Below are positions 15,326 to 24,926 of a stretch of DNA of 46,353 bases, piece by piece. The notes under the pieces were generated by a model, which was given only the letters and a program-made list of their open reading frames with translations, ran no database searches and had not been told where the DNA came from. The translations under genes and the position numbers were made by a program. Origin of the DNA: a virus; IMG/VR virus record IMGVR_UViG_3300034082_001069, positions 1 through 46,353 of that record; one strand, given 5' to 3'. Every line of letters starts with the position of its first letter. Position 1 is the stretch's first letter.

Positions 15326-18115
15326 TTAGTTAATATGTTCTTCCCATCCCGGTTCTGCTAAATCATAAATATAATCAGGACTAACCCCGACTTTATCCCA
15401 AAATTTTAACTCTAAATCGGTTATCGTTAATAAATCCTCAATTTTATCTTGGTCAACATCTTTATTTGGAACCCCACTAACTAATTCACACTGAGTTTTA
15501 GTGAAAAACCCTCTCTCTTCTGGATTGGCAATTAACAAACTTTCTCGTAACTCCTTGTTAAAAACAATCAATAATGGTTCAACTTTTTTATTAAATGTTG
15601 TGATTGCTCTTGCAACATTATACTCACCTATTAACTCGGGATTATTTTCAATTTCAGTTTGGTCTAACAGATAACAATTAAGTTGTATTGTTGAGGTAGT
15701 TTTATTTTCAGGTTCCATCCCATTCACGGATGTAAATAAATCTAACTCTTTTTTAGTGTAATTGTTTTTTGTTATTTTTTGAACGTCTCCGTGAGAGGCT
15801 TTAGTTCCATTATTAACATAACTAATAACATCACCTAATGATACTTTTAAGTTGTGTTTAATTACCAATTCCATATGACTCATCCTCGACATTAACGAAC
15901 CCGCCTTAGTTTTCATACCACATCTTTTTTTATAATCGTCAATAGATAATTTAACTCTCGCTCTTTGAGCAATTTGTTTCAATGGGATTTGTTGGTTATA
16001 TATTCTTTGGTGATATTCAAAATACCACTCAATAAATTCTTGTCCTTTTCCCTCCAATAATAATCTCACGCCTTTATCTAAAAATACCTCAATATATAGT
16101 GGTAATTTTTTAGATTTAATTGAGTTCCCGGTTAATTTAATCTTACCGTTGGACTCCATCGTGGCGTAATTTTTTCTACTTAAATTAATACAAGAATCCC
16201 AAGTCCCATCACAATCTAAACCCATAGAATTTTTCATAAATAAATCGTTATATTCTGCGGTGTCGGCATAATAACCCCTATATTCTTTACCCTCTTTAAC
16301 CAACCAATTTAAACCTTTTCCAATATAGACTCTATCCTCAACACCTTCTTTCGGTAAACTAAAGTTAACCCCATCAGTATCGAGAACTAAAGGAGTATAA
16401 CCCCTTTTAACAAAGTATTTAACCATCTGACGAAGATATTGTCTTCCGGTACAAGTAATTCTCTCACCACTATTCATTTCCCCCCATTCATATACGTGAG
16501 GAGCGCTTAAACCACCAAATAAAGAGTTAATGAAAATCTTCAGAGGGAGTTGTTTACGGTCATACGATAAAGATTTCTTTGGGTTAATAGTTTTATATTC
16601 GGATGATAAATTTTTATACATAATACGAGCATTACGAAAGTAATCCAACATCCCTTTCATTCCCCCCATTACATCGCATTTAGGAAACACGTCGTGAGTT
16701 AGTTGAATAGATGGATATAAAGAAGAATAATCGAGTTTTAATACATCAGTAGAGTAACCCACCTTAAGTAGTCTTGAAAGTCCCCCTACGAAGTCAGTCT
16801 TCTCTTCTTTTTGAGGTATAGCTAAATTATGTTTATATGAAAACGCCAACATTATCATTCTCCAAATCGTTGCCGTTCCCATTGTGGAAACTCTCTCGTA
16901 TGTTGTTGGTACCATTGACGCAAGTAGAAACGTTCCTTGATTGAACTCATCATCCACTGTTAGGGTTTCTTCTAAATCGTCATCAAGATATCTCTCAACA
17001 ACATTATCACCGGTTACTTTAATGTATTTACCAGGGAATCTTGTATCTAAGTTATTGAAATCTGGATTATCGGCTTTCTTATATTTCCCATTCTCAACAT
17101 TTAACCAATATTCTTCTTTTTTGGCATACATTGGACCAATCTCTAAGTGGTCGATATAAACTCGGTCGGGAGCTTCGGCTTTAATGTATTGGGTGATGTA
17201 TTTAAGACCTGCTGATTTAATACTTGAATTAATTGCTTGGGCTCTACGAACTGAGTGGATAATATCAATAATATTGTAACCCCACAATTGAGTTTGTGAG
17301 AATCTTTCCACCTCGTTAGCAAGTTTTAACATACCATCCTTTTGAGAGATAGGTCTTGCTGGATTTAGTGATTTAGCTATCTTTTTGATGTCTAAGTTAA
17401 GAGCTTTACATCTCTCGAATATCCAAAACCAGTCAAAGTTTGCTGAATTATACCCACCAATAATAGATGGTTTTAATTCATCAATAATATTAAAGAATTC
17501 TACTAAACCTCTTCTCTCTTGGTCTTCATCAGCACACTCAATAACTTTTTGGTATCCTTTATTGGTTTTAATTCCAATCATAAATATACGACCATCTTTA
17601 GGTTCTAAAGCGGTCGTCTCCAAGTCAAATCCGAGTCGGGTGATATCATTATACTCCTCAAACCCCTTAAATAACCTCTTTTCTCTCGAAATAAGGAATT
17701 GTTCGACTGGGGGAAGTACGGTAAGTTTTCCTTTTGTTTTTTCACCCCAAGGGTCAACACCACCCTCTTTGAAGAATTGGATAAGTGAACGGTAACCTTT
17801 CATTGATTTAACCATAAATTTGAGACCCTTTTCTAATCTCTCATTACCTTTGGTTTCTAACTTATCAATGACGATTCCATGTTTTTTCATTGCAACTCTT
17901 TGTTGGTCTTTAGATTTTGAATAAAAATTCAAATCTCTAAGGTCTCCAACCCAAGCAAATGCTGTAAATGTATCTTTTTTGATTATTTTTCCCTGACCAG
18001 GGATTTCTTTGATTTTGTAGATTGCGTCAGTTACGTAATCATACTCGATAGCAACTATGTGCTCTTCGGGGTCGTTTCCTTCTAGAAACGCCTTAATTTC
18101 TTCTTGTGTTACCAT
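15326..18115 (-). CDS. Family B DNA polymerase (T4 gp43-like)
   Basis: A 929-residue replicative polymerase with 3'-5' exonuclease. Exo I is FDLETTALEP (D164, E166), Exo II is GGYNSANFDWFW (D228) and Exo III is probably YNIIDIIHS (Y280, D284). Polymerase motif A is LKLDYSSLYPSI (about 459-470), motif B is KQLPLKIFINSLFGG (about 521-535) and motif C is VLDTDGVNF (D579, D581). In motif C the usual DTDS is DTDG. Length is close to T4 gp43 (898). No intein or split is seen. It lies alone with its own upstream motif and is followed by the RHH-HNH cassette. Leader contains GAAACAAGACAAAC, resembling the leaders of tube and sheath genes. Confidence 0.95.
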   Translation of the reverse strand: MVTQEEIKAFLEGNDPEEHIVAIEYDYVTDAIYKIKEIPGQGKIIKKDTFTAFAWVGDLRDLNFYSKSKDQQRVAMKKHGIVIDKLETKGNERLEKGLKFMVKSMKGYRSLIQFFKEGGVDPWGEKTKGKLTVLPPVEQFLISREKRLFKGFEEYNDITRLGFDLETTALEPKDGRIFMIGIKTNKGYQKVIECADEDQERRGLVEFFNIIDELKPSIIGGYNSANFDWFWIFERCKALNLDIKKIAKSLNPARPISQKDGMLKLANEVERFSQTQLWGYNIIDIIHSVRRAQAINSSIKSAGLKYITQYIKAEAPDRVYIDHLEIGPMYAKKEEYWLNVENGKYKKADNPDFNNLDTRFPGKYIKVTGDNVVERYLDDDLEETLTVDDEFNQGTFLLASMVPTTYERVSTMGTATIWRMIMLAFSYKHNLAIPQKEEKTDFVGGLSRLLKVGYSTDVLKLDYSSLYPSIQLTHDVFPKCDVMGGMKGMLDYFRNARIMYKNLSSEYKTINPKKSLSYDRKQLPLKIFINSLFGGLSAPHVYEWGEMNSGERITCTGRQYLRQMVKYFVKRGYTPLVLDTDGVNFSLPKEGVEDRVYIGKGLNWLVKEGKEYRGYYADTAEYNDLFMKNSMGLDCDGTWDSCINLSRKNYATMESNGKIKLTGNSIKSKKLPLYIEVFLDKGVRLLLEGKGQEFIEWYFEYHQRIYNQQIPLKQIAQRARVKLSIDDYKKRCGMKTKAGSLMSRMSHMELVIKHNLKVSLGDVISYVNNGTKASHGDVQKITKNNYTKKELDLFTSVNGMEPENKTTSTIQLNCYLLDQTEIENNPELIGEYNVARAITTFNKKVEPLLIVFNKELRESLLIANPEERGFFTKTQCELVSGVPNKDVDQDKIEDLLTITDLELKFWDKVGVSPDYIYDLAEPGWEEHIN

Positions 18116-18172
18116 AATATATTTTTTTTGAGTGACATATTAGCACCGACATAAGTCAGGTTTGTCTTGTTT

Positions 18173-18184
18173 CTATAAATATAT
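18173..18184 (-). promoter_or_regulatory. ATATATTTATAG motif before DNA polymerase
   Basis: The minus strand has GATATATTTATAGAAACAAG about 60 bases before the polymerase ATG. It matches the recurring motif plus the AAACAAGA leader. Confidence 0.35.
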
Positions 18185-18211
18185 CGGAAATAATTGATTA
18201 AGTCAAATGGG

Positions 18212-18240
18212 TAAAAAAAACCTCCCTTTTTGGGGGAGGT
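18212..18240 (-). terminator. Intrinsic terminator after 18247-20448 gene
   Basis: On the minus strand ACCTCCC and GGGAGGT form a GC-rich stem around a CCAAAAA-type loop, directly followed by eight T. It lies seven bases after the stop of the minus-strand gene. Confidence 0.9.
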
Positions 18241-18246
18241 ATTATG

Positions 18247-20448
18247 TTAAATAAAATAAGTGGGGTCTTTATATATGAGTGTGTTGGTGTTTAAATTATA
18301 TTGATAAATTAAAACTTGAGACCCGTTAATTACTGTAAAAATATTATAATAATTTAATAATGATACGTTAGTGGTGTAATTCCACGCATATTTAACATAA
18401 CGGGTTACCCCTAAATAAGTACCATTATTTATAAAACCCGAAAAATCACAAGTTTGTGCCGATAATGACGGTATTATTGTGTAACTATCTCCCGACATCG
18501 GAATTGTATTATTAACTAGATTTGTTAATCTTAGAAATGACTGTTGATTAGCATTTACCTCTCCTGAGGTATATTTAACAAGTTTTACATATTGCGAAAT
18601 TGGGTTTAATTTTTTTGCTCCAACATTACTATAAAAACTATATTGATTACCTGACCCAATTGAGTGACTATTAAGAATGGTAATCGCCGAATCCGCATAG
18701 TCTAAACAACCTAAATCACACGAATCAAAAGTAATACCTAAGGTCGTCAATGGCATAGTAATATTTAAAAAATAAAAATTACCAGTGATTCCTGTTGTTA
18801 CAACACTTGATGTATGAATTGAATATTGTGCTTGATTACCTGTATCGGAGGCGCAAGTTCTGTTAGGGTCATTAGAAGGTATGATAGGAATAACCAAAGA
18901 GAAATAACGATAATAATTAATATTTGTGTTATCAAATGGTGTTCCTAACCCATAATTTAAAACATTAGTTAAATACGACTGATAATATAAATTTAAATCC
19001 GATAAATATTGGAATTCCATGTAAATATTTCCGGGACCTCCTACAGTAGCGTTTGTTTTATTAAAACTAATAAACCCACCTGGATTACTATCACAAATAT
19101 ATGGTTGTTGTGAACACGAAGTATTATCTACAGAGCAAACACCATAATTATTACAAGATGTTGAACCACTACTTAGTGTTGAATTAAACCCAATTTCACC
19201 ATTAGGTGTTGAACAGTACCCATAAAATTCCGAATTTAATGACCCCGAGTTTATTGCGGAACTTTCGGTTAAATATTTATAAATATCACTACTTTGTAAC
19301 ACACTATTGGTGCAACCTGATAGATTTGCACTCAGTTTATATAGATTACAACCCAATGAAGTTATAGTCACACTTGAATCAATAAATCTATAAGGACTTA
19401 AAGAATCTAAACAAGTTTCACAGTTGAATGTGTTTAAACACTTAAAATATAATTCCCAATTGGTTCTACTTATAACTGGGTTAGGTGTTACTTCAATTGT
19501 TAAAAAATCGTTTTCGGTTCTCAATAATTTAGAGAGGTTTGTAACCTTTTTAAAAAATCCACCCCCAACTTTTATTGTTTTTGGTATAACAGAAACATTT
19601 AATTCTGTGTATTCTTGACCCACAGTATAATATTCTAAGACAATTGGTGTTGGGTAGTTATTTCCGTGAAAAGTTATTTTAATAGTGTCGCTAACTGAGT
19701 ATGCTTGAAATTGCCACGCAAAATGATTTGAATTTATATCAAGGTCAAATCCCATAGATAATGGTTCGGGTGGTGTGTTAAACGCTGCGGTATTTGAAAA
19801 GTAATAATTATTATATCCAGAAAAAGAATATATAGGTTCTACTCTATTACCCGAACAAGTTGATGGAAATACCTCAACAGTTTGGTTTTCCAAACAATCG
19901 ATATTTGCTTGAATAAATCCTGTTCCACCGGTTATTGAATAATTAATACCGTTAATTCGTATTTTTTGAATCATCGGTACATAATATCCGGGGAGTGATA
20001 TTCTAACAAACGGATGTGTTTGTTGATAAGGACCAAAAACTGTTCCATAACCGGACGTAAAGGCTACGGTTGTGTTATTATCGGGGCCATACCAATCTAT
20101 AATATAATCTGTGATGTTTCCGACAGAACTAATTAAGTTACCTGCAATAATTTGACTAATTGTTGTGGATGAAAAACCTGTTAATTGAATTCCGAATAAG
20201 TCACACAAATTGTTGGGTGAAAGTAAGAGTTCATAACAACAATTAGAGGTTGAATCTACAAACTTAATAGTCGTTGTTCCATCAGGAATATTAGTTAAAA
20301 TAAACGGACAATTTGAATCTAATTGAGATAATGGTATGTTTGTTTGAAAAGGTGTTGAATAAGAGTCAGTATTGGAATAAATATTTAAATTACTCCCGGT
20401 TGGTAATACTCCAATATTTGTTAAACAAATTGATGATGAAAAAGGCAT
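18247..20448 (-). CDS. Large Cys-containing structural protein, unknown
   Basis: A 733-residue protein, not recognised. It is Ser/Thr/Asn/Tyr-rich with about twenty Cys, often paired (NCCYELL, CETCLDSL, SCNNYGVCSVDNTSCSQQ), and appears to be all beta, with repeated Gly-turn strands such as SVTITSLGCNLYKLSANLSG. No signal peptide is evident. Composition resembles the adjacent Thr-Pro protein 21751-24675, which has similar Cys-rich beta modules, so they are probably both parts of a virion appendage. It ends at a strong terminator. Metal binding or disulfides in the extracellular virion are possible explanations for the Cys. No catalytic motif is visible. Confidence 0.6.
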   Translation of the reverse strand: MPFSSSICLTNIGVLPTGSNLNIYSNTDSYSTPFQTNIPLSQLDSNCPFILTNIPDGTTTIKFVDSTSNCCYELLLSPNNLCDLFGIQLTGFSSTTISQIIAGNLISSVGNITDYIIDWYGPDNNTTVAFTSGYGTVFGPYQQTHPFVRISLPGYYVPMIQKIRINGINYSITGGTGFIQANIDCLENQTVEVFPSTCSGNRVEPIYSFSGYNNYYFSNTAAFNTPPEPLSMGFDLDINSNHFAWQFQAYSVSDTIKITFHGNNYPTPIVLEYYTVGQEYTELNVSVIPKTIKVGGGFFKKVTNLSKLLRTENDFLTIEVTPNPVISRTNWELYFKCLNTFNCETCLDSLSPYRFIDSSVTITSLGCNLYKLSANLSGCTNSVLQSSDIYKYLTESSAINSGSLNSEFYGYCSTPNGEIGFNSTLSSGSTSCNNYGVCSVDNTSCSQQPYICDSNPGGFISFNKTNATVGGPGNIYMEFQYLSDLNLYYQSYLTNVLNYGLGTPFDNTNINYYRYFSLVIPIIPSNDPNRTCASDTGNQAQYSIHTSSVVTTGITGNFYFLNITMPLTTLGITFDSCDLGCLDYADSAITILNSHSIGSGNQYSFYSNVGAKKLNPISQYVKLVKYTSGEVNANQQSFLRLTNLVNNTIPMSGDSYTIIPSLSAQTCDFSGFINNGTYLGVTRYVKYAWNYTTNVSLLNYYNIFTVINGSQVLIYQYNLNTNTLIYKDPTYFI

Positions 20449-20473
20449 AAATTATTTTGTTTGTTTTGTTTAT

Positions 20474-21733
20474 TTAGTTTAAATGGTTTGATAAACCTAC
20501 TTGCCAGTATGTTTTACCATTTACAATAATCGTTTTATTATCACTACCATTAGGTGTTAAAATTTTATTAACTGTTGTTATAGCATTTACAGAATTACCA
20601 TCCCACGATTCAATACCTAACTCAAAAGCAACATTATCTATTCTACAAGCAAAACCATATTGTCCTATATCTGTTAATGAACCTTCAACTTGACTTGAAC
20701 CAGCAAAATTTAATCCAATTATTTTATAAGTACCATTAAAATCTGCGATAAGAACAGACCCTGAGTCACCGTGATATATTGGGTAATTACAAGTTTCACT
20801 TAATCTTGTGAAAACTATTAAATCGTTGAAAGTTACCGTTCTACCCACACCTTGTAGGGGGTACGCCCCAACATTTTGTGTTGCACCTAAAAGTTTTATT
20901 TTTATACCACAATTTCCGGTTTTTGCTCCCGTTGTTCTACCACTACTTAATATTGTTCTTGGTGTTACAATCAAACTATTTATTTCGTTTGTTGTTGCAA
21001 ATGGCATAGGTTGTAAATAATTTATACCCAATTGTTTAAATGATTCAACATTACTAAGTGTGTTGGCACTTAATGAAACTAATGCCCCATCGACAGTATT
21101 TAACTGAGGTTGGCTTTTTATTGGTACATATCTAACAACTTCACCAATAACATTACCAATATTTGGTGTTGATGATTCACCATTTTGGTAAGCGATATCT
21201 TTATATTCATTCACAATAACACCGCTTAAATTTCTTTCGTTAGTGTATGACGCATCTTTAACAACAACGTGATTATTGGTTAAACCAACTAATTTTTGAC
21301 TTTCACTATCAACAACGATTAGTCCCAAGGTACCAACGGTACCTAATTGATTCTGTGATGTTAATGATATTCCACCAACTAACGGTCTTAAAGTATTTCT
21401 ATTTGATGGAGATACGGAACCCAAAGGAGACCAAGTATAACAACTTGGGTCAATTAAAGGGTCGTTACAAACAACAGAATCGGTCATAGTAACAACTTCA
21501 CTAATTTCAATAATATCTGTTTTATAAACCACACCGTTAATATCAACTAATTTCGGTAAATGTTCCTCTAACGGAATTTCATTTAACGGTTTCTTTTTTG
21601 GAACGGTAAAAACAATTGATTTCTCAGATGTTTCAACACCTTGAACTGTTTTATAACCATATGCAACCCCCACATAATCAGGAGTATTTTGGTATAATTC
21701 ACTTAATTTATTTTTTATCTCTTCTGTAAACAT
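20474..21733 (-). CDS. Trypsin-like serine protease
   Basis: A 419-residue protein with a chymotrypsin-fold triad in order: H155 in GLTNNHVV, D215 in LNTVDGALVS and S324 in YHGDSGSV. The 323-325 DSG within GDSG forms the oxyanion-hole loop, so it should be an active endopeptidase. A 110-residue N-terminal region (VGVAYGYKTVQGV, VFTVPKKKPLNEIP) precedes the catalytic domain and resembles the N-terminal region of bacterial proteins that start with a short 'VGVG.G.K' segment; it may be a propeptide. No signal peptide is visible. It lies between two putative appendage proteins on the same strand, so processing of virion appendages or of host surface proteins are both plausible. This is not the usual T4 head maturation protease (gp21). 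Confidence 0.85.
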   Translation of the reverse strand: MFTEEIKNKLSELYQNTPDYVGVAYGYKTVQGVETSEKSIVFTVPKKKPLNEIPLEEHLPKLVDINGVVYKTDIIEISEVVTMTDSVVCNDPLIDPSCYTWSPLGSVSPSNRNTLRPLVGGISLTSQNQLGTVGTLGLIVVDSESQKLVGLTNNHVVVKDASYTNERNLSGVIVNEYKDIAYQNGESSTPNIGNVIGEVVRYVPIKSQPQLNTVDGALVSLSANTLSNVESFKQLGINYLQPMPFATTNEINSLIVTPRTILSSGRTTGAKTGNCGIKIKLLGATQNVGAYPLQGVGRTVTFNDLIVFTRLSETCNYPIYHGDSGSVLIADFNGTYKIIGLNFAGSSQVEGSLTDIGQYGFACRIDNVAFELGIESWDGNSVNAITTVNKILTPNGSDNKTIIVNGKTYWQVGLSNHLN

Positions 21734-21750
21734 AATTCGTTATTTTTATA

Positions 21751-24675
21751 TTATTCAATATTAACCCATATTGTGTATATTGTGTTATCCGGGGTTTGTG
21801 TTGGTGTTCTTGTCGGTGTGCTTGTTGGTCTTGGTGATGGATAGATAATTGGTTCGGATATTATATATGTGTATCCTGAAACACCACAATCAATACAACC
21901 AATTGGTGTGTTAGTTGGAGTCATAGTTGGTGTTGGTGTGTGTGTTGGTGTAACGGTATTTGTTGGTGTGATGGTATTTGTTGGTGTTGGTGTTGGTGTA
22001 GGTGTTGCACATACAATAGACATTTTAAGATTACAAACTTGACAATTTTCACCCTCATCTATAACAATAATACTTGGGTATTGAACTGAAACCGGTGTTT
22101 CGGGTATAAAAGTGGTACAACCTGTGTATCCCGTGGTTTGTACATAATAGGATTCACCCAAAATTAACCCAAAAGGTAATAAACCCGCTTTAAATTTTAT
22201 ATTTTCATTACAACAATCTTGAAAATAACCAACAATTGGTAATAATGGTGACGATGTTACTGTTGGTGTTGGAGTGTGGGTTGGAGTGCGTGTTGGTGTA
22301 ACGGTATTAGTTGGTGTTGGTGTTGGTGTAAAACAGTTAATGGCCGATATACTAAAGTAATTATCCGTAGTTAAACATTCACAACCCATTGATGTTTGTG
22401 AAGGTGATACCCATTGAGTGTAATCACCAATAGGGTATTGAGAATCTATATATAATTTAGAACATTCTTCATTTGTTGACGTATTCTTAACAACCCAACA
22501 AATATTAACATTATCCCAATAAATTAAGGTTGGGTTGTTATCAATAGTTATGTTCCAAAATTTCTTACCATTTATTAACCCATTACCTTCAGTTGGAAAA
22601 TATGTACCACATTTTGGGGTGATTATTAAACATAAATTGGTTGCTGGTGTTGTTGTCGGTGTGGTTGTTGGTGTTGGAGTGATTGTTGGACAATTCCCCG
22701 ATATTGAATAACTACCAGTCCCTGACAAAATTAAAACACCATAATAACACTCACCACAAACTGTTACCTTATTTGTTGGTAACATATTAGTTCTATCTAT
22801 CGAAACCGTTACCGATGTTTGTCCTCCACAAGGAATATAACTAAAATCTGTGTGACCACTACTTCCTAAACCACCATCTAACACATAACTTAAACAACCA
22901 TTACATCTTGTAGGGGTTGGTGTCGGAGTTGGGATAGGATTACAAGGATAACGATTTAAACATTCGTTACAACCTTGGCCATATTCCATACCCGACCACG
23001 TATATGTTGGAATACTACCTTTTGGGGCATATCCTGTAATAGACATACATAAATTACTTGTCGTTAAAATTGTTGTGCCAACAGTAAATGTTAATGGTAA
23101 TATTATAATACCTGAAATTCTACTACAACAAGATAACACATTATAAGCCAAATTCTTAACTCTTTTTGTTGGTGTCGGTGTTCTCGTTGTTGTCGGTGTT
23201 GGTGTATGACTACTTGTTGGTGTATGTGTTGGGGTTACAGTGTTTGTCGGTGTTATAGTTGGTGTTGCACTCGGAGTAACACCCAAACTAGTTGTTGGGG
23301 TCGGTGTTGGGGTTCTTGTTAATGGTATTACATAATATGATACCGTATTTGATGTAAATGAAGGACATTCACTACTATTTTGAGTTACATTAAAATATAT
23401 TGTTGGGGGTAACGGATTTGGAATAGTAATACTTCTTGGTGACGAACAACCACCTGAGGTACTATTCCAATTAATGTTATCTGATGACCAATTAACTAAA
23501 ATTGTACTACAAGGGTTAGTTATATTAAAATAAACTAAAAATGTGTTCCCACTACTATTTAAAACCGTACTTAATGTAGGTCCCACACAATTTTTTGTTG
23601 GACTTGGTGTTGGAGTATGTGTTGGTGTAACCGTAGGTGTTGGTGTAGGTGTTGTATTTATAACATTACACGGATATTTTGACGTACAATATTTACAATC
23701 TTTATAATATGATTGATTAAAAGAAACTGTTGTTTCACACTCTATAGTATTAAATTGTTGAATAACATAACATAATCCATCATCACCTAAGACACTATTA
23801 CCTACAACAATGTTTAAATTTGTTGGGATATCAGACATACAACCTTCTTTACCATCACAACAACTTATAACAGTTGCGGTAACATATTTTGGTCTTGGTC
23901 TTGGTGGTATTGGTTCGATAACTATTGGTCTATCTATTATAGTAACATTATCGTATTGAGAATCACTATTGGTGGTTAATACCACATCAGAGAATAATGT
24001 GTATAAATTTAATCTATCAAAATCGTCCTCAATAATTAGTTCCGTAATACCTTCTTTACTACCGGTATAAATTGTCACTGAAGTGTTAATAATAACCGGG
24101 TCACCTGTTGTTACACCTAAAACATTTTTAAATGTAACAGTAACATCCGTATCCACCGGATATCTTGATGTTGCCGTATATAACGCACCTATCGACCCCG
24201 GATAATACTGGGGAACAATGTTTATCGTATTCTCATTTGGGTTATCAACAATATTTGGATTACCACAACAAGGGAACGTTGATGTATAACAAGTATTATA
24301 CTCTAAATCATCAGCAATGAATGATTCTTGGACGTATATGTATAGTTTTTCCCTGATAGGTAATATAATATTCCCATCAAATGTCTTAACCAAAAACTGG
24401 CCCTCATATCTACCCTCAATACTCGTGTCTTGTTTGGTAAATTGATAGTAAATGTAATACTCCGGTTCCGCATTGGGGTCGTCAAATGTTTTTTCAACAA
24501 ACCCAGCAGGTCTCGAAGTTATCTTGGGGATACCCGTCTCAGAATTAACCATAGAAAAGAATATGGTGGAAGTTTCCAATAATTCCATAAAATTATTGTA
24601 ATCACTTCTCCCATCTTTAATTATGGATAACTTTAAAACTGGTAAAGTAGAATTTTTTTTAATGAACCACTCCAT
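21751..24675 (-). CDS. Thr-Pro-rich modular appendage protein
   Basis: A 974-residue protein built as a string of small beta modules joined by seven Thr-Pro linkers (patterns such as [15 protein letters not shown]). The N-terminal 270 residues lack linkers and start MEWFIKKNSTLPVLKLSIIK; this part could anchor it to the virion. Modules carry Cys pairs (CCSRISG, CCDGKEGC, CNECLNRYPC). No signal peptide or catalytic motif. Mucin-like TP stretches stay extended and are classical substrates for O-glycosylation. The three glycosyltransferase genes that follow upstream on the strand (25518-30078), with another TP protein at 30815-31978, suggest such modification. DNA encoding the linkers is repetitive GTTGGTGT, prone to length change. 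The start is preceded by AAGTATTTATAATAA. Confidence 0.75.
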   Translation of the reverse strand: MEWFIKKNSTLPVLKLSIIKDGRSDYNNFMELLETSTIFFSMVNSETGIPKITSRPAGFVEKTFDDPNAEPEYYIYYQFTKQDTSIEGRYEGQFLVKTFDGNIILPIREKLYIYVQESFIADDLEYNTCYTSTFPCCGNPNIVDNPNENTINIVPQYYPGSIGALYTATSRYPVDTDVTVTFKNVLGVTTGDPVIINTSVTIYTGSKEGITELIIEDDFDRLNLYTLFSDVVLTTNSDSQYDNVTIIDRPIVIEPIPPRPRPKYVTATVISCCDGKEGCMSDIPTNLNIVVGNSVLGDDGLCYVIQQFNTIECETTVSFNQSYYKDCKYCTSKYPCNVINTTPTPTPTVTPTHTPTPSPTKNCVGPTLSTVLNSSGNTFLVYFNITNPCSTILVNWSSDNINWNSTSGGCSSPRSITIPNPLPPTIYFNVTQNSSECPSFTSNTVSYYVIPLTRTPTPTPTTSLGVTPSATPTITPTNTVTPTHTPTSSHTPTPTTTRTPTPTKRVKNLAYNVLSCCSRISGIIILPLTFTVGTTILTTSNLCMSITGYAPKGSIPTYTWSGMEYGQGCNECLNRYPCNPIPTPTPTPTRCNGCLSYVLDGGLGSSGHTDFSYIPCGGQTSVTVSIDRTNMLPTNKVTVCGECYYGVLILSGTGSYSISGNCPTITPTPTTTPTTTPATNLCLIITPKCGTYFPTEGNGLINGKKFWNITIDNNPTLIYWDNVNICWVVKNTSTNEECSKLYIDSQYPIGDYTQWVSPSQTSMGCECLTTDNYFSISAINCFTPTPTPTNTVTPTRTPTHTPTPTVTSSPLLPIVGYFQDCCNENIKFKAGLLPFGLILGESYYVQTTGYTGCTTFIPETPVSVQYPSIIVIDEGENCQVCNLKMSIVCATPTPTPTPTNTITPTNTVTPTHTPTPTMTPTNTPIGCIDCGVSGYTYIISEPIIYPSPRPTSTPTRTPTQTPDNTIYTIWVNIE
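21903..22007. repeat. GTTGGTGT-type low-complexity repeat (TP linker)
   Basis: Short imperfect TGTTGG/GTGTTG units encode a Thr-Pro linker of about 35 residues on the minus strand. Units differ by synonymous and Thr/Asn/Met changes, so the array is old rather than freshly expanded. Confidence 0.8.
22257..22331. repeat. GTTGGTGT-type repeat (TP linker)
   Basis: Same type of array, coding for a [20 protein letters not shown]-like linker in the 974-residue protein. Confidence 0.75.
23161..23320. repeat. GTTGGTGT-type repeat (longest TP linker of this gene)
   Basis: About 50 codons of TP/TPT repeats interrupted by SLGV and SSH. It is the longest linker of the 974-residue protein. Confidence 0.8.
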
Positions 24676-24685
24676 ATAAAGTTTT

Positions 24686-24700
24686 TATTATAAATACTTG
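24686..24700 (-). promoter_or_regulatory. AAGTATTTATAATAA motif before TP protein
   Basis: The minus strand reads AAGTATTTATAATAA about 10 bases before the ATG at 24675. Member of the recurring promoter-like set. Confidence 0.35.
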
Positions 24701-24756
24701 ATAAAATAAAAATAATTATTTATTATTAGTTGTAGTGAAACTTTAATAAAAAACAA

Positions 24757-24768
24757 GATATTTATATA
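24757..24768 (+). promoter_or_regulatory. GATATTTATATA leader of RHH-HNH cassette 2
   Basis: AAGATATTTATATA ends two bases before the RHH ATG at 24771, mirroring cassette 1. AAACAAGA is also present directly before it. Confidence 0.45.
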
Positions 24769-24770
24769 AT

Positions 24771-24926
24771 ATGGCAAGACCAACAAAATTAGAAGAAGAT
24801 AGAAAGGTAAAATTTGGAATAAGTTTAGACCGTGATTTATTTGACCGAATGGTTAAAGAAAAAATTAAAAAATCAACATTACTTAATAAATTATTAAAAG
24901 AGTATTATGGAAAAAAAGATATGTAG
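24771..24926 (+). CDS. Ribbon-helix-helix protein paired with HNH (cassette 2)
   Basis: A 51-residue protein from ATG 24771 to TAG 24924-24926. It opens MARPTKLEEDRKVKFGISLD: an AT-hook-like ARPTK, then strand KVKFGISLD, helices RDLFDRMVKEK and STLLNKLLKEYYG. It is clearly homologous to the 51-residue protein of cassette 1. As there, the last 20 bases overlap the start of the HNH gene in another frame. The pair stands alone on the plus strand among minus-strand genes, as expected for a mobile unit. Likely a dimeric DNA-binding protein; its target site is unknown. Confidence 0.75.
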   Translation: MARPTKLEEDRKVKFGISLDRDLFDRMVKEKIKKSTLLNKLLKEYYGKKDM

